The position numbers and the translations under genes are program-made. Positions 18,100 through 29,468 of a stretch of DNA of 64,000 nucleotides are shown piece by piece. A model generated the notes under the pieces. That model saw nothing but the letters and a program-made list of their open reading frames with translations, was not told the DNA's origin and searched no databases. Each line of letters starts with the position of its first letter. The stretch's first letter is position 1. Source of the stretch: Syntrophomonas sp. (GTDB taxonomy: Bacteria; Bacillota; Syntrophomonadia; Syntrophomonadales; Syntrophomonadaceae); assembly GCA_016841245.1 (NCBI GenBank), contig JAENZN010000019.1, forward strand, positions 1 to 64,000. The letters are read 5' to 3'.

Positions 18100-18263
18100 A
18101 ATAAACCTTCCTTTCAACTATTTCTCTTATCATTATATACGTTGATTGTCCAAATAATCATACACTTTGGAAAAAAATCTTGTTTTGACACCTAGAGGTA
18201 TAGCCCTTCTGATAGCGGGCAAGAATCTATTTATAAAAATTAGCATATTTTATAGGAAAGATA

Positions 18264-18291
18264 AAACGAGGCGAAAGATGTTCCCTCGTTT
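18264..18291 (+). promoter_or_regulatory. Small hairpin, role unknown
   Basis: AAACGAGG pairs with CCTCGTTT around a 12-nt loop, 42 bp before the small ORF at 18333. It could be a weak terminator or a leader structure. Confidence 0.3.
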
Positions 18292-18332
18292 CTTTAAGTG
18301 GTCGAGTTCCTATTAACAAAACAGGCGGTGGG

Positions 18333-18578
18333 TTGAAACAAGAAATGAGGGGTTTCATTGGCGGGTTTGCCAGGCAGGAACCCGGTAGTAGGAGGATAGC
18401 TGTGGAAGATATTATAAGGCAGCTGGCTGCCAGGGTTATTGGCAGATTGGATGATTTAGAAGCGGAAAGCAATTTTGATTATCTCTTAAACTTATCAGAC
18501 CCGGACTTGCGCAGTGAAGCAGTTGAGCTTTACGAGGGTATATGCAAACTCCGAGAGCGACTCCAGGATTTGAATTAG
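18333..18578 (+). CDS. Small hypothetical protein
   Basis: An 81-residue frame starting TTG after GGTGGG (an in-frame ATG follows at 18345). The carboxy half is strongly helical and charged (ARVIGRLDDLEAESNFDYLL, then AVELYEGICKLRERLQDL) and looks protein-like. No family recognised. Its stop overlaps the long palindrome at 18578-18651, which may terminate it. Confidence 0.45.
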   Translation: MKQEMRGFIGGFARQEPGSRRIAVEDIIRQLAARVIGRLDDLEAESNFDYLLNLSDPDLRSEAVELYEGICKLRERLQDLN

Positions 18579-18651
18579 GTGTCAAGGGGACGGGGTTGCT
18601 GACAACAATCCAAGGCCAAAATGTTGTCAGCAACCCCGTCCCCTTGACACC
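18578..18651. repeat. 30-bp perfect palindromic repeat
   Basis: Two 30-base arms, exact reverse complements, around a 14-nt centre. The outer part reads GGTGTCAAGGGGACGGGG. It shares the GGGGACGG / CCGTCCCC core with the REP-like palindromes at 48852, 61801 and 62685. There is no T-tail. Confidence 0.8.
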
Positions 18652-18667
18652 GAGTCCATGATATTGG

Positions 18668-18696
18668 TTGACACCCGATACATGCTTTGTTAATAT
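18668..18696 (+). promoter_or_regulatory. Promoter of the pur-his operon
   Basis: A consensus TTGACA (18668-18673), 17-bp spacer and TAATAT (18691-18696), immediately upstream of the riboswitch leader. Confidence 0.8.
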
Positions 18697-18732
18697 CAAA
18701 GTGTAACTAAATACACAGTTTAAAACGCGAAA

Positions 18733-18826
18733 GTGTGTCTAGGGTTCCGCATAAGTAGAAATGGACTGGTCCGAGTGACACAGGCGCTTGTGTAAGTGCT
18801 ACACCGTATAGGGATAAAAGCCCAGG
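18733..18826 (+). ncRNA. ykkC-family riboswitch, probably PRPP-sensing
   Basis: The leader contains the ykkC core in order: GTGTCTAGGGTTCCG, CTGGTCCGAGTGACAC (pairing with the first block through GTGTC/GACAC), ACACCG, and GGGATAAAAGCCC. These are hallmarks of the guanidine-I/ppGpp/PRPP riboswitch superfamily. Location before purE and the whole purine pathway points to subtype 2b (PRPP). No guanine aptamer is seen next to it, so it is not the tandem arrangement. The 3' aptamer strand (GCCC) is shared with the terminator stem at 18821, so ligand binding should block termination and switch genes on. The ligand is inferred from context. Confidence 0.85.
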
Positions 18827-18872
18827 CGGACAGGTTTCGGTTACGAAACGGCCCGCCTGGGTATTCTATTTT
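18821..18872 (+). terminator. Riboswitch-controlled intrinsic terminator
   Basis: CCCAGGCGG pairs with CCGCCTGGG, with an inner GTTTCG/CGAAAC stem, followed by TATTCTATTTT. The first strand is also aptamer sequence, giving mutually exclusive folds. Confidence 0.85.
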
Positions 18873-18917
18873 AGAGGGAGGTTAGGTTCTCTTAGATTTA
18901 AGGAAGGATGTGAATAA

Positions 18918-19433
18918 ATGCCTGATATAGGTATTATTATGGGCAGCGACTCTGACCTTGAGATAATGAAAGAAGCCGGAGAAATACTGAGGGAATTTGG
19001 TATCAGCTACGAATATACCATATGTTCAGCTCACCGGCTGCCTGAGGAAACTGCCGAGTATGCTAAAAATGCTGCTGATAGCGGTATCAAGGTTATTATA
19101 GCCGGTGCCGGAGGAGCAGCTCACTTACCTGGTGTTATCGCCGCATATACTGTCCTGCCAGTAGTTGGAGTTCCTATTAAAAGCAGCACTTTATCGGGAA
19201 TTGATTCGCTTTATTCGATAGTGCAGATGCCTAAAGGGATACCGGTAGCTACCGTGGCTATTAATGGCAGTGCCAATGCAGCTTTACTTGCGCTGCAGGT
19301 GATGGCCTTAAGCGATGAAGACATTAAACTGGCTCTTCTAAACTATCGCCACAAGATGGCTGAAGGAGTGCTGGAAAAAGATAAAAGACTTAAAGAAATT
19401 GGAGTCCAGGCTTACCTCAAAGACAATAAATAA
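18918..19433 (+). CDS. purE: N5-carboxyaminoimidazole ribonucleotide mutase
   Basis: Makes CAIR in purine synthesis. The 171-residue protein has MGSDSDLEIM, SAHRLPEE and AGAGGAAHLPGVIAA, the usual PurE substrate-binding blocks. First gene of the purine run behind the riboswitch. The class I mutase normally needs PurK to make N5-CAIR, but no purK follows; either purK is elsewhere or this PurE accepts AIR plus CO2. Start: ATG after AAGGAAGGATG. purB follows 20 bp later. Confidence 0.95.
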   Translation: MPDIGIIMGSDSDLEIMKEAGEILREFGISYEYTICSAHRLPEETAEYAKNAADSGIKVIIAGAGGAAHLPGVIAAYTVLPVVGVPIKSSTLSGIDSLYSIVQMPKGIPVATVAINGSANAALLALQVMALSDEDIKLALLNYRHKMAEGVLEKDKRLKEIGVQAYLKDNK

Positions 19434-19453
19434 GTTTTTCGGGAGGATCATCA

Positions 19454-20749
19454 ATGATAGATAGATATACACTGCCCCGCATGGGAGCTATATGGTCGGA
19501 AGAGAACAAGCTGCGTAACTGGCTGGAAATAGAAATAGCCGCCTGCGAAGGTCAGGCGCTTCTAGGACGTATTCCTGAAGAAGCAGTAGCAGTTATTCGC
19601 GAACGGGCTGATTTTGACATTAAAAGAGTTAAAGAAATAGAAGATGAAGTACATCATGATGTGATAGCTTTTTTGACCAATGTTGCTGAATATGTGGGGG
19701 ACGAGTCCAAGTACATACATTTTGGGATGACTTCTTCAGATATTCTGGATACCGGATTAGCTTTGCAGATAAGAGATTCTGCCGATCTTATTATGGAAAA
19801 ACTCTTTCGCTTAAAAGAACTGGTGGGAGAAAAGGCCAGGAAATATAAATACACATTAAACATAGGAAGAACTCATGGTATCCATGGAGAACCTACCACC
19901 TTTGGTCTGAAAATGGCTCTATGGTATACCGAGATAGAACGCAATATCAAGAGGCTGAAGGAAGCCCGAGAAGTAGTGTCCTGCGGTGCCATATCCGGTG
20001 CAGTGGGGAATTTTGCTCATCTAGATCCCCGGGTAGAAGAATACGTATGCCAGAAGCTGGAACTTAAGCCCTGTCTGGTTTCTACCCAGATCATTCAAAG
20101 GGATCGCCACGCTCAGTTTATGACCATCTTGGCGGTCATTGCCAGTTCTCTGGAGAAAATGGCTACTGAAATCAGAAATCTGCAGCGAACAGAAATACTG
20201 GAAGCAGAAGAACCTTTCCGCAAAGGACAGAAAGGCTCCTCAGCCATGCCCCATAAAAGAAACCCTATGATGAGTGAAAGAGTGGCCGGACTGTCCCGGG
20301 TCATAAGAGGAAATGCCATGGCAGCGCTGGAAAATGTAGCACTGTGGCACGAACGCGATCTAACGCATTCATCAGTAGAGAGGGTCATTATTCCGGACAG
20401 CTGTGTACTGCTGGACTATATGTTGGAAAAATTCTGCGCTATTGTATCTGGTCTGGTTATTTATGAAGATAATATGATGGAAAATATCAATCGGACCCGG
20501 GGGCTGATATTCTCCCAGGAACTGATGCTGACCCTGCTAAACAAGGGGATGCTGAGGGAAGACGCTTACCCTCTGGTGCAGAACCATGCCATGCAGAGCT
20601 GGGAAGAGAAGATTGATTTTAAAACATTGGTATTACAGGACGATGAGATTATGAATTACATGACCCCGCAGGAGATAGAAGTCACTTTTGATCTGACCAT
20701 TTATACAAATAATGTTGATTATATATTTAAACGCTGCGGTCTGGACTAG
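19454..20749 (+). CDS. purB: Adenylosuccinate lyase
   Basis: Catalyses two fumarate-releasing steps: SAICAR to AICAR and adenylosuccinate to AMP. The 431-residue protein carries the superfamily signature GSSAMPHKRNP (about 263-273), the TSSDILDT block and GRTHGIHGEPTTFG. Start: ATG after GGGAGGATC. Flanked closely by purE and purC. Confidence 0.97.
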   Translation: MIDRYTLPRMGAIWSEENKLRNWLEIEIAACEGQALLGRIPEEAVAVIRERADFDIKRVKEIEDEVHHDVIAFLTNVAEYVGDESKYIHFGMTSSDILDTGLALQIRDSADLIMEKLFRLKELVGEKARKYKYTLNIGRTHGIHGEPTTFGLKMALWYTEIERNIKRLKEAREVVSCGAISGAVGNFAHLDPRVEEYVCQKLELKPCLVSTQIIQRDRHAQFMTILAVIASSLEKMATEIRNLQRTEILEAEEPFRKGQKGSSAMPHKRNPMMSERVAGLSRVIRGNAMAALENVALWHERDLTHSSVERVIIPDSCVLLDYMLEKFCAIVSGLVIYEDNMMENINRTRGLIFSQELMLTLLNKGMLREDAYPLVQNHAMQSWEEKIDFKTLVLQDDEIMNYMTPQEIEVTFDLTIYTNNVDYIFKRCGLD

Positions 20750-20770
20750 CAGTATAAGGAGGGAACGGCA

Positions 20771-21484
20771 TTGGATAAAAGAGAGATGCTATATGAAGGT
20801 AAAGCCAAGCAGATATATGCGGTGGAAGATGAGCGCTATTTTATAATGACCTATAAGGATGAAGCTACCGCTTTTGACGGTGCTAAGAAAGGAATTATTA
20901 AAAATAAGGGGATAGTGAATAATCGGATATCCTGCCTGCTTTTTAAGATGCTTGAAGAACAGGGTGTGGAGACTCATCTGGTTAATCAAATTGATGAACG
21001 GAATGTGATTGTAAAACGACTGCAGATGCTGCCGGTGGAGGTAGTGGTCCGTAATGTGGCAGCCGGAAGTCTTTCCAAGCGGTTGGGGATAGAGGAGGGC
21101 AAAGAACTGCCGGTTCCCATAGTGGAATTGTTCTTAAAAAACGATGAGCTTCATGATCCTATGATCAATGAATGCCATGCCCGGGTTTTTGGCTGGGCTA
21201 CTAAAGAACAGCTGGAGGACATTCAGGCCCGGGGGCTGAAGATCAATGAAATCCTGACCCAATTTTTTGATAGTATTGGCATAATTCTGGTTGATTTCAA
21301 ACTGGAGTTTGGCATTTTTGAAGGAAGGATAGTTCTGGGAGATGAGATTTCCCCGGACAGCTGCCGATTATGGGATAAAGTAAGCCTGGAAAAGCTGGAC
21401 AAAGATCGTTTCCGCCGTAATATGGGAGGGGAAGCAGAAGCCTATCAGGAAGTTGTAAGAAGGATTGAAAAGGTCTTGGGCTAA
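20771..21484 (+). CDS. purC: SAICAR synthase
   Basis: Joins CAIR and aspartate using ATP. The 237-residue protein begins MLYEGKAKQIYAVED after a short lead and has VEVVVRNVAAGSLSKR, LVDFKLEFG and DEISPDSCRLWD, all standard PurC blocks. Start: TTG at 20771 behind AAGGAGGG. Lies 21 bp after purB. Confidence 0.96.
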   Translation: MDKREMLYEGKAKQIYAVEDERYFIMTYKDEATAFDGAKKGIIKNKGIVNNRISCLLFKMLEEQGVETHLVNQIDERNVIVKRLQMLPVEVVVRNVAAGSLSKRLGIEEGKELPVPIVELFLKNDELHDPMINECHARVFGWATKEQLEDIQARGLKINEILTQFFDSIGIILVDFKLEFGIFEGRIVLGDEISPDSCRLWDKVSLEKLDKDRFRRNMGGEAEAYQEVVRRIEKVLG

Positions 21485-21523
21485 ACAAACAATCTACTAT
21501 TTGGATATAAGGAGGCAGACAGG

Positions 21524-21775
21524 GTGTTAAAAGCCAATATTTATGTAACATTGAAAAATGGTGTATTAGACCCCCAGGGAGAAGCGGTGAAAAAGTCATT
21601 GAAGGTTCTGGATTACGGACAGGTCGAAGAAGTGCGTATCGGCAAATTTATTGAAGTATGGCTGGAAGGCGATGACCGTGAATCAGCTTTGAAGGAACTG
21701 GAAGAAATGAGTGATAAGCTGCTGGCTAATCCGGTCATTGAAGACTACCGAGTCGAAATAGTGGAGGTAAATTAG
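21524..21775 (+). CDS. purS: FGAM synthase subunit PurS
   Basis: Small structural subunit of the three-part formylglycinamidine ribonucleotide synthase. 83 residues, typical Pur[20 protein letters not shown], a VRIGKFIEV strand, and [13 protein letters not shown] start after AAGGAGG. It is followed by purQ with a 2-bp gap, and its presence agrees with the short (733-residue) PurL. Confidence 0.95.
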   Translation: MLKANIYVTLKNGVLDPQGEAVKKSLKVLDYGQVEEVRIGKFIEVWLEGDDRESALKELEEMSDKLLANPVIEDYRVEIVEVN

Positions 21776-21777
21776 CC

Positions 21778-22479
21778 ATGAAATTTGGGGTAGTAGTATT
21801 TCCTGGTTCCAATTGTGACGCGGATTGTTATCATGTGGTAAAAGAAGTAATGAACCAGCAGGTTGAGTACATATGGCACAAAGAAAACACCGTGGATGGC
21901 TTTGACGCACTTATCCTGCCAGGGGGCTTCTCTTATGGGGATTATCTGCGGACAGGTTCCATCGCTCGTTTTTCACCGATAATGCCGTCGGTAATAGATT
22001 TTGCAGACCGAGGCGGACTGGTCATCGGTATATGTAACGGTTTTCAGATACTGCTGGAAGCCGGGTTGTTGCCTGGAGCCATGTTAAGAAACAGCAGCCT
22101 GAAGTTTATTTGTAAATCGGTTTACCTGAAGATAAACCGGGCGGATACTCCGTTCACTAACCGGCTGAAAGTTGATCACGTGATCAGGATACCGATAGCT
22201 CACGGGGAAGGAAATTATTTCTGTGACGAAAACACCCTGCAGAGTCTTAAAGACAATGGTCAGATTCTATTCAGCTACTGCGGTGCGGACGGAGAAGAAA
22301 GTCCGGAATTCAATCCCAACGGCTCACTGGCCAACATAGCCGGGATAAGTAACCTCAAGGGCAATATACTGGGAATGATGCCCCACCCGGAGAGGTGTTC
22401 GGAAGAAATACTGGGAGGCCGGGATGGCTTTTATATATTTGATTCGATGATTAATTGGCTTAAGGAGGTGGGGAAATAG
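21778..22479 (+). CDS. purQ: FGAM synthase glutaminase subunit PurQ
   Basis: Glutamine amidotransferase supplying ammonia to PurL. 233 residues: [12 protein letters not shown], the nucleophile in [19 protein letters not shown] (about C86), and the catalytic His/Glu in [11 protein letters not shown]. Overlaps the GTG of purL by one base. Confidence 0.96.
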   Translation: MKFGVVVFPGSNCDADCYHVVKEVMNQQVEYIWHKENTVDGFDALILPGGFSYGDYLRTGSIARFSPIMPSVIDFADRGGLVIGICNGFQILLEAGLLPGAMLRNSSLKFICKSVYLKINRADTPFTNRLKVDHVIRIPIAHGEGNYFCDENTLQSLKDNGQILFSYCGADGEESPEFNPNGSLANIAGISNLKGNILGMMPHPERCSEEILGGRDGFYIFDSMINWLKEVGK

Positions 22480-24680
22480 TGAAAGAAATGAGCTATAAAG
22501 AGATGGGCCTTTTAGAGCAGGAATATGAGCAGATAATAGAGATATTGGGCCGCCAGCCTAATTATTTGGAACTGGGCATATTTGCCGTGATGTGGTCTGA
22601 GCACTGCGGTTATAAAAACTCTCGGCCGCTTTTAAGGAATTTCCCTACGGAAGGACCTCAGGTTATTCAGGGCCCGGGAGAAAATGCCGGGGTAGTTGAT
22701 ATTGGTGATGGTCAGGCCCTGGTGTTTAAAATTGAGAGCCACAACCATCCATCGGCCATAGAACCATATCAGGGTGCAGCCACCGGGGTAGGCGGGATTG
22801 TGCGTGATATTTTTACCATGGGTGCCAGGCCTATAGCTTCACTAAACTCCCTGCGGTTCGGAAACCTGGATGATGAACGGGTAAAACAGCTCTTTTCCGG
22901 GGTAGTAGCGGGAATAGGAGACTATGGCAACTGTCTGGGGATACCTACCGTAGGAGGGGAAGTCTATTTTAATCCCGCTTACCAGGGAAATCCATTGGTA
23001 AATGCTATGTGTGTGGGACTGGTAAATAAAGAGGAGATAGCTTATGCAACCGCCAGCGAAACCGGCAGTCCTCTCATGCTGGTGGGAGCCAGGACAGGCC
23101 GGGACGGTATTCATGGTGCCACCTTTGCTTCCGAAGAATTGAGCGAAACCTCCCAGGAGAAGAGACCATCAGTACAGGTAGGGGACCCGTTCATGGAAAA
23201 ACTGCTGATAGAAGCATGCCTGGAATTGATAAAGGAGGATCTGGTGGCAGGAATGCAGGATCTGGGAGCAGCGGGCCTAACCAGCTCCATTGCTGAAGCT
23301 GCCAGTAAAAAGGGACGCGGGGTAATAGTTGACGTATCCTGGGTGCCTCGCCGGGAAACAGGTATGATACCTTATGAAATTATGCTGTCAGAATCCCAGG
23401 AAAGGATGCTGATTGTACCTCGGGAAGGCCAGGAAGGCAGGATTAGTGAGATTTTCGATAAATGGGGACTGGATGCCACCGTTATCGGTGAAGTTACCGA
23501 TGATGGGATGTTCAAGGTTTTTGAAGGGGATGTTCTGGTGGGAGCGGTGCCGATAGAAGCTTTGACTGAAGGCTGCCCGGTATACGTGCGAGAAGGAATC
23601 GAACCGCCCTACTACAGAGAATACCGCGATTTTAATATAGATGACCTGCCCGAATGTGATGCCGGGGAGGCTTTGAGTAAGCTCTTGGCTTCACCTAATA
23701 TTGCCAGCAAAAAGTGGGTTTATACCCAGTACGATCACCAGGTTATGACCAACTCGTCCATAGTGCCTGGTGATGCAGATGCTGCGGTACTAAGGGTTAA
23801 AGGTCACCAAAAAGGTGTTGCCCTGGCCACCGACTGCAATGGCCGCATGGTTTACCTGGATCCATATCAGGGTGGGATGATGGCGGTATGTGAAGGTGCT
23901 CGCAATCTAGCCTGTGTAGGGGCCAGGCCTTTAGCGCTTACCAATTGCCTCAATTTTGGAAGTCCCGAAAATCCCCATATTTACTGGCAAATGCAGGAGG
24001 CTATCAAAGGCATGTCGAAAGCAGCTAAAGTACTGGGTACACCAGTAGTTAGCGGTAATGTGAGCTTGTATAATGAAACCGCGGATGGAGCTATTTTTCC
24101 TACTCCGGTAGTGGGAATGGTGGGAATATTAAAGGATATTGACCAAAGATGTCAGATGGCTTTCCAAGATGAAGGTGATCTGATTGTACTCCTGGGCAGG
24201 CCCAGAGAGGAACTAGGGGGTTCCGAATATCTGTTTGTATGTCATGGAATAGAAAAGGGGGCTGTACCGGAGCTTGATTTAGCAGAAGAGCATAATCTCA
24301 TTGAACTGCTGGTAAGTATTATCGAGGCCGGCCTGGTGAAATCCTGCCATGATATTTCGGATGGCGGCCTGGCGGCAACCCTGGCCGAATCATCTATTAA
24401 AGGTAGTACGGGTTTTAACGTGGATTTGGATTTTAAGGGGATCAGGAGGGATAAAATACTCTTTTCTGAAGCACCCAGCCGGGCGGTGATCAGCCTGGAT
24501 GAAAAAGATCTGGCGGCGGTGAAAAATGCATCAGTTCAGCAGGGAATTGAAATAAGTCTACTCGGCAGAGTAGGCGGAACGAGCATGATTATCAATGACC
24601 AGGGGATAGAATTGGTTAACCTGGCAGTACAGGATGCTGCCAAGACCTGGGGGGAGGCCATAGAATGCCATATGAAATAG
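22479..24680 (+). CDS. purL: FGAM synthase large subunit PurL
   Basis: ATP-dependent amidination of FGAR. 733 residues, the small PurL that works with PurS and PurQ. Visible: [11 protein letters not shown] and [20 protein letters not shown] near the amino end, [23 protein letters not shown], and the second half-site [20 protein letters not shown] start shared with the purQ stop; the gene end overlaps purF by 16 bp. Confidence 0.97.
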   Translation: MKEMSYKEMGLLEQEYEQIIEILGRQPNYLELGIFAVMWSEHCGYKNSRPLLRNFPTEGPQVIQGPGENAGVVDIGDGQALVFKIESHNHPSAIEPYQGAATGVGGIVRDIFTMGARPIASLNSLRFGNLDDERVKQLFSGVVAGIGDYGNCLGIPTVGGEVYFNPAYQGNPLVNAMCVGLVNKEEIAYATASETGSPLMLVGARTGRDGIHGATFASEELSETSQEKRPSVQVGDPFMEKLLIEACLELIKEDLVAGMQDLGAAGLTSSIAEAASKKGRGVIVDVSWVPRRETGMIPYEIMLSESQERMLIVPREGQEGRISEIFDKWGLDATVIGEVTDDGMFKVFEGDVLVGAVPIEALTEGCPVYVREGIEPPYYREYRDFNIDDLPECDAGEALSKLLASPNIASKKWVYTQYDHQVMTNSSIVPGDADAAVLRVKGHQKGVALATDCNGRMVYLDPYQGGMMAVCEGARNLACVGARPLALTNCLNFGSPENPHIYWQMQEAIKGMSKAAKVLGTPVVSGNVSLYNETADGAIFPTPVVGMVGILKDIDQRCQMAFQDEGDLIVLLGRPREELGGSEYLFVCHGIEKGAVPELDLAEEHNLIELLVSIIEAGLVKSCHDISDGGLAATLAESSIKGSTGFNVDLDFKGIRRDKILFSEAPSRAVISLDEKDLAAVKNASVQQGIEISLLGRVGGTSMIINDQGIELVNLAVQDAAKTWGEAIECHMK

Positions 24681-26056
24681 GAGATAAATTCAAAGATGAG
24701 TGTGGTGTTTTCGGCGTATTTTTAAACGAACCAGAAGATGAAACAGATGCAGCCAGTACCGCTTTTTATGGTCTTTATGCTTTGCAGCACCGGGGACAGG
24801 AAAGTGCCGGGATCGCAGTATCAAATGGCCATAAAATAAATCTGCACAAGGGTATGGGATTGGTTACTGATGTAATAAAACCAGATACTATTAAACAACT
24901 GAAGGGTAATATTGCCATAGCCCATGTTCGATATTCCACTACCGGAGAAAGCGGCATAGTCAATGCCCAGCCCATGGTTTTTCATTACCTGCAGGGAATG
25001 CTGGGGGTAGCTCATAACGGGAACCTCACCAATACGGTTGAATTAAGAAAACAGCTGGCTACCCATGGTTCGATATTTCAGACTACTACCGATACGGAAC
25101 TGGTAGCTAACCTGCTGGCCCGTTATTCTCAAGATAAGTTGGAAGACGGTCTTACTAAATGCATGATTGATCTGAAAGGTGCCTTTGCTCTGATTATCAT
25201 AACTGAAGAACGTATGGTGGGGGTGCGTGACCAGATGGGGATCAGACCCCTGTGCCTGGGAGACTATGAAGGCAGTTATGTGCTGGCTTCAGAATCTGCG
25301 GCCCTGGATACCATCGGGGCGAAATTCATCAGGGATATAAAACCGGGGGAAATCGTAATTATAGATAAAAATGGATTGAAGTCCAGCCAGGTAGTTAATT
25401 CGCGTCGCTGTGCCCACTGTGTTTTTGAATACATTTATTTCGCCCGGCCGGACAGCACCTTGGATGGTATAAATGTATACCAGGCTCGGCGGGAAATGGG
25501 CAAACAGCTGGCCCGGGAATCCAATATCGATGCCGACATGGTTATATCAGTTCCTGATTCCGGTACTGCTGCAGCGTTAGGTTATGCTGAGGAATCTGGC
25601 CTGCCCTTTCAGGATGGTCTGATGAAAAACCGCTATGTAGGCCGGACTTTTATACAACCAACCCAGAGCATGCGGGAGTTAAGTGTTCGTTTAAAACTAA
25701 ATGCGGTAGGTAAAATTGTATCTGGTAAAAGGCTGATCATGGTGGATGATTCCATAGTAAGAGGAACCACCAGTAAACAGATTATGCAGATGCTGAGGGA
25801 TGCCGGGGCCCAAGAGGTGCACATGGCAGTATCTTCACCACCTACCTGCTACCCCTGTTATTATGGTATAGATACCTCCCGCCGGGAAGAATTGATCGCC
25901 AGCAAGCTGGGGGTGGAAGAAATACGGCAGTTTATTGGGGCTGACAGCTTAAATTACCTGAGCCGGGAAGGAATGTTCGAGGCTTTGGGAGGCAATTCGG
26001 AGAAATACTGTGATGCCTGCTTCAGCGGATTTTATCCGGTAGGAGTGGAAAGTTAG
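24665..26056 (+). CDS. purF: Amidophosphoribosyltransferase
   Basis: First committed step: PRPP plus glutamine to phosphoribosylamine. 463 residues. A 12-residue propeptide precedes the nucleophilic Cys (DE/CGVFGVF), and [14 protein letters not shown] is the Ntn-amidotransferase block. PRPP site: [18 protein letters not shown]. Cysteines in [17 protein letters not shown] and [12 protein letters not shown] indicate the Fe-S-cluster form of Bacillus-type PurF. As a PRPP consumer, it fits PRPP-riboswitch control. Confidence 0.97.
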   Translation: MPYEIGDKFKDECGVFGVFLNEPEDETDAASTAFYGLYALQHRGQESAGIAVSNGHKINLHKGMGLVTDVIKPDTIKQLKGNIAIAHVRYSTTGESGIVNAQPMVFHYLQGMLGVAHNGNLTNTVELRKQLATHGSIFQTTTDTELVANLLARYSQDKLEDGLTKCMIDLKGAFALIIITEERMVGVRDQMGIRPLCLGDYEGSYVLASESAALDTIGAKFIRDIKPGEIVIIDKNGLKSSQVVNSRRCAHCVFEYIYFARPDSTLDGINVYQARREMGKQLARESNIDADMVISVPDSGTAAALGYAEESGLPFQDGLMKNRYVGRTFIQPTQSMRELSVRLKLNAVGKIVSGKRLIMVDDSIVRGTTSKQIMQMLRDAGAQEVHMAVSSPPTCYPCYYGIDTSRREELIASKLGVEEIRQFIGADSLNYLSREGMFEALGGNSEKYCDACFSGFYPVGVES

Positions 26057-26138
26057 ACCATAAAAATTTTAGTTAATACATCAGGAATCTGGAAACCTGA
26101 AAAGGTGCAACGCTTATCATTGGGTTGGGAGGTTTAAT

Positions 26139-27176
26139 ATGGAAAAGGAAGGGCTTAGTTATAAAGATGCCGGGGTTGATATAGATGCCGCCAGCCAGTC
26201 AGTAGATATGATCAAGAAATGGGTAGGTATGACCCGCAGACCGGAGGTGCTGACTGAGATTGGTTCATTTGGCGGACTTTTTGCTCTGGATACCGCCCGG
26301 TATAAAGAACCGGTTCTAGTCTCGGGGACTGACGGGGTAGGGACCAAGTTGAAAATAGCTCAGATGACCGGGATCAGTGATACGGTTGGTATAGACCTGG
26401 TGGCTATGTGTGTCAATGACATCCTGGTACATGGAGCGGAACCCTTATTCTTTTTGGATTATATAGCTGTAGGCCAGTTAAAACCACTGGTTATTGAATC
26501 CCTGGTAAAAGGCGTGAGTCAGGGCTGCCTGCAGGCAGGATGCGCCTTGATCGGCGGCGAAACAGCAGAGATGCCAGGACTTTATGATGAAGACGAGTAT
26601 GATCTGGCTGGTTTTGCAGTAGGAGTTGCAGAACGTTCCAAAATAATAGACGGTAAAAAGATAAATGATGAAGATGTAATAATTGCTCTTCCCTCATCCG
26701 GGATACACTCCAACGGCTATTCGCTGGTGCGAAAAGTGCTTTTTGAAAAGGCGGGTTTAAAAATAGAAGATTATTCAAAGGAACTGGGCAAAACCCTGGG
26801 GGAAGAACTCTTGACTCCTACTCGCATTTATGTAAAAACGGTTCTGGCCCTGTTGGAGGAAGTCGAAGTAAACGGAATGGCTCATATAACCGGGGGAGGG
26901 ATCGTGGAAAATATGCAGCGTATTCTCCCGAACGGAATGGGGGCAGTAATTGAGACTTCCCAGGTAGCGATCCCGCCGATTTTCAACCTTTTGCAAACTT
27001 TGGGGCAGATACCCAAAGAAGAAATGTATCGGACCTTCAATATGGGTATAGGTTACGTCCTGGTGATATCCCCGAATAAATTCAGCGCAGCCCTAAAGCA
27101 CTTGCGTGATAACGGGGAAAAGCCGATAATTATAGGGAGAATTAGTTCCCAGGAAAGAGGGGTCGTAGTAAAATGA
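26139..27176 (+). CDS. purM: AIR synthase
   Basis: Closes the imidazole ring: FGAM plus ATP to AIR. 345 residues with [43 protein letters not shown] and [14 protein letters not shown]. Start: ATG after GGGAGG, 82 bp after purF. Its end overlaps purN by 4 bp. Confidence 0.97.
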   Translation: MEKEGLSYKDAGVDIDAASQSVDMIKKWVGMTRRPEVLTEIGSFGGLFALDTARYKEPVLVSGTDGVGTKLKIAQMTGISDTVGIDLVAMCVNDILVHGAEPLFFLDYIAVGQLKPLVIESLVKGVSQGCLQAGCALIGGETAEMPGLYDEDEYDLAGFAVGVAERSKIIDGKKINDEDVIIALPSSGIHSNGYSLVRKVLFEKAGLKIEDYSKELGKTLGEELLTPTRIYVKTVLALLEEVEVNGMAHITGGGIVENMQRILPNGMGAVIETSQVAIPPIFNLLQTLGQIPKEEMYRTFNMGIGYVLVISPNKFSAALKHLRDNGEKPIIIGRISSQERGVVVK

Positions 27177-27814
27177 AGCAGATCATGGAAGCCCGGCACC
27201 TCAAATTGGCAGTATTAGCGTCTGGAAGAGGAAGTAATTTTGACGCTATCTGCCAGGCCATAGGTCAGAAGGATCTTGATGCAGAAATAGCTGTTCTAAT
27301 AAGTGACAAGCCTAATGCCCCGGTGCTGCAAAAAGCAGCTGCCAGAGGTATAGAGACTTTACATATCAACCCCCGGGAGTTTCCCGGCCGGGATTCCTAT
27401 GAGGCAGTACTGGTTAATGAATTAAAGGTAAGAAACGTAGACCTGGTGGTACTGGCCGGTTATATGAGGCTGGTGGGAAGTGTGTTTCTCGCCGCTTATG
27501 AAAACCGGGTATTAAATATTCATCCCGCCCTCTTGCCTTCCTTCCAGGGCCTGCATGCTCAGCAACAAGCCCTGGACTATGGGGTCCGAATCAGTGGTTG
27601 TACCGTACATATTGTTGACGAAGGAATGGATACCGGACCTATTATAATGCAGAAGGCAGTGCCGGTTTATGATACAGATGATGAGGACACTCTTGCGGAA
27701 AGGATACTGCTGGAAGAGCACCAGGCTTACTGGCAGTCCCTGCAGCTGATAGCTGAAGGACGGATATGGATCGAAGGCCGAAGAGTAGTCATAAAAAACC
27801 ATCCGGAGGACTAA
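27173..27814 (+). CDS. purN: GAR transformylase (10-formyl-THF dependent)
   Basis: Transfers formyl to glycinamide ribonucleotide. 213 residues: [33 protein letters not shown] (catalytic Asn/His), and [11 protein letters not shown] (catalytic Asp). Overlaps purM (ATGA). The folate-dependent PurN is present rather than formate-dependent PurT. Confidence 0.96.
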   Translation: MKQIMEARHLKLAVLASGRGSNFDAICQAIGQKDLDAEIAVLISDKPNAPVLQKAAARGIETLHINPREFPGRDSYEAVLVNELKVRNVDLVVLAGYMRLVGSVFLAAYENRVLNIHPALLPSFQGLHAQQQALDYGVRISGCTVHIVDEGMDTGPIIMQKAVPVYDTDDEDTLAERILLEEHQAYWQSLQLIAEGRIWIEGRRVVIKNHPED

Positions 27815-27905
27815 GTAGTTAAGCGCTTATCATAAAGCGAGGGACTATGATGTGAGTATTATTATCTAAACCGATAAAGTTTTATCATGAAGGGGGATCT
27901 AGCTT

Positions 27906-29426
27906 ATGAAGAGAGCCTTAATAAGTGTTTCCAACAAGGACGGAATTGTGGACTTTGCCCGAGGCCTTAATGAATTAGGCTACGAGATAATATCTACCGG
28001 TGGAACTTATAAAACCCTGCAGGATGCAGGCGTGAATGTTATCCAAGTTTCTGAAATTACAGGTTTTCCAGAAATACTGGATGGAAGAGTAAAGACCCTG
28101 CATCCCAAGGTGCACGGCGGTATTCTGGCCCGGCGCACGGATAATCACCTGCAGCAGCTGCAGGATCATGAAATCAGCACTATAGATATAGTATGTGTTA
28201 ATCTATATCCTTTTCGGGAAACGGTCAGTAAAGAAAATGTGACCCTGGCTGAGGCCATTGAAAACATTGATATCGGCGGTCCTACCATGGTCAGGTCGGC
28301 AGCCAAGAATTATCAGAATGTAATTATAGTAGTTAAACCGGAATTTTATGAATCGGTATTAAAGACCTTACAGGAACATGGAAATATCGGACCAGAAATG
28401 CGTCTGAAGCTGGCCCTGGAGGCCTTCAGCCATACCGCCTCCTATGATGCCATGATTACTGCCTATCTTTCCCAAATCACGGGCAGCGTTTTCAACGATA
28501 ATTTTGTGCTGGCCGGGGAGAAGGTGTATGAACTGCGCTATGGGGAAAACCCTCACCAGAAAGCATGTTTTTATCGTAATATGACTCCGGGAACAGGTCT
28601 GCCCGATGCCAGACAATTAAATGGAAAAGAATTATCATATAACAATGTTATTGACCTTCAGGCTGCTTGGGCTCTGGTAAAGGAGTTTGCAGATCCGGCC
28701 TGTGTGATCATTAAACATACCAATCCCTGCGGCACAGCAGTAGGGAAAGAACTGGCTGAAGTGTATGACCGGGCTTTCGCGGGTGATCCGGTTTCAGCCT
28801 TTGGCGGCATTATTGCTTTTAATAGACGGCTAGATGTGAAAACAGCAGAAAAGGCGGCCGGTCCTTTTATGGAGGCTATTATAGCTCCTGGCTATGATGA
28901 AGTAGCTCTATCGGTACTGCAGACCAAGAAAAACTTACGGGTTTTGGAACTGCCCATTAATGATGGAGAAGGTTTACAGCTTCGAACGGTAGAAGGAGGA
29001 TTTGTGCTGCAAGATCCTGATGCGGATGCCATTGGAGCTGACGATCTTAGAATAGTAACTGATGCTGCTCCCACCGATGAACAGGTTAAGGAATTACTCT
29101 TTGCCTGGAAAGTAGTTAAGCATGTTAAGTCCAATGCCATTGTAGTAGCCAAAGATTATATGACCCTGGGAGTAGGTGCGGGACAGATGAATCGGGTCGG
29201 TTCTGCTTTAATTGCCCTGGGGCAGGGCGGTGAAAAATGTCAGGGAGCAGTCCTGGCTTCAGATGCCTTTTTCCCGTTTAAAGATACGGTGGAAATGGCT
29301 GCTCGTTATGGGATTAAGGCTATCATCCAGCCAGGTGGTTCGATTCGAGATCAAGAAAGTATTGATGAATGCAATCGCCATGGAATTGCTATGGTGTTTA
29401 CAGATATACGACATTTTAAACACTAA
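27906..29426 (+). CDS. purH: AICAR transformylase / IMP cyclohydrolase
   Basis: Last two steps to IMP. 506 residues: amino MGS-like cyclohydrolase domain (about 1-190; [40 protein letters not shown]) and carboxy transformylase domain ([36 protein letters not shown]). Start: ATG after AAGGGGGA. The 91-bp gap after purN holds no recognised terminator. Confidence 0.97.
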   Translation: MKRALISVSNKDGIVDFARGLNELGYEIISTGGTYKTLQDAGVNVIQVSEITGFPEILDGRVKTLHPKVHGGILARRTDNHLQQLQDHEISTIDIVCVNLYPFRETVSKENVTLAEAIENIDIGGPTMVRSAAKNYQNVIIVVKPEFYESVLKTLQEHGNIGPEMRLKLALEAFSHTASYDAMITAYLSQITGSVFNDNFVLAGEKVYELRYGENPHQKACFYRNMTPGTGLPDARQLNGKELSYNNVIDLQAAWALVKEFADPACVIIKHTNPCGTAVGKELAEVYDRAFAGDPVSAFGGIIAFNRRLDVKTAEKAAGPFMEAIIAPGYDEVALSVLQTKKNLRVLELPINDGEGLQLRTVEGGFVLQDPDADAIGADDLRIVTDAAPTDEQVKELLFAWKVVKHVKSNAIVVAKDYMTLGVGAGQMNRVGSALIALGQGGEKCQGAVLASDAFFPFKDTVEMAARYGIKAIIQPGGSIRDQESIDECNRHGIAMVFTDIRHFKH

Positions 29427-29468
29427 AATATAAAATACCAGCTGAGTGAAGAACAGGGAGGTTTAAAT

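Noticed and set aside
18333-18578. Riboswitch or sRNA instead of a small protein
   Set aside because: The upstream hairpin matches no known aptamer; the frame has a plausible helical translation, so it is kept as a low-confidence gene.
18733-18826. Guanine (purine) riboswitch before purE
   Set aside because: The conserved purine-aptamer loop sequences are absent; the ykkC core is clear.
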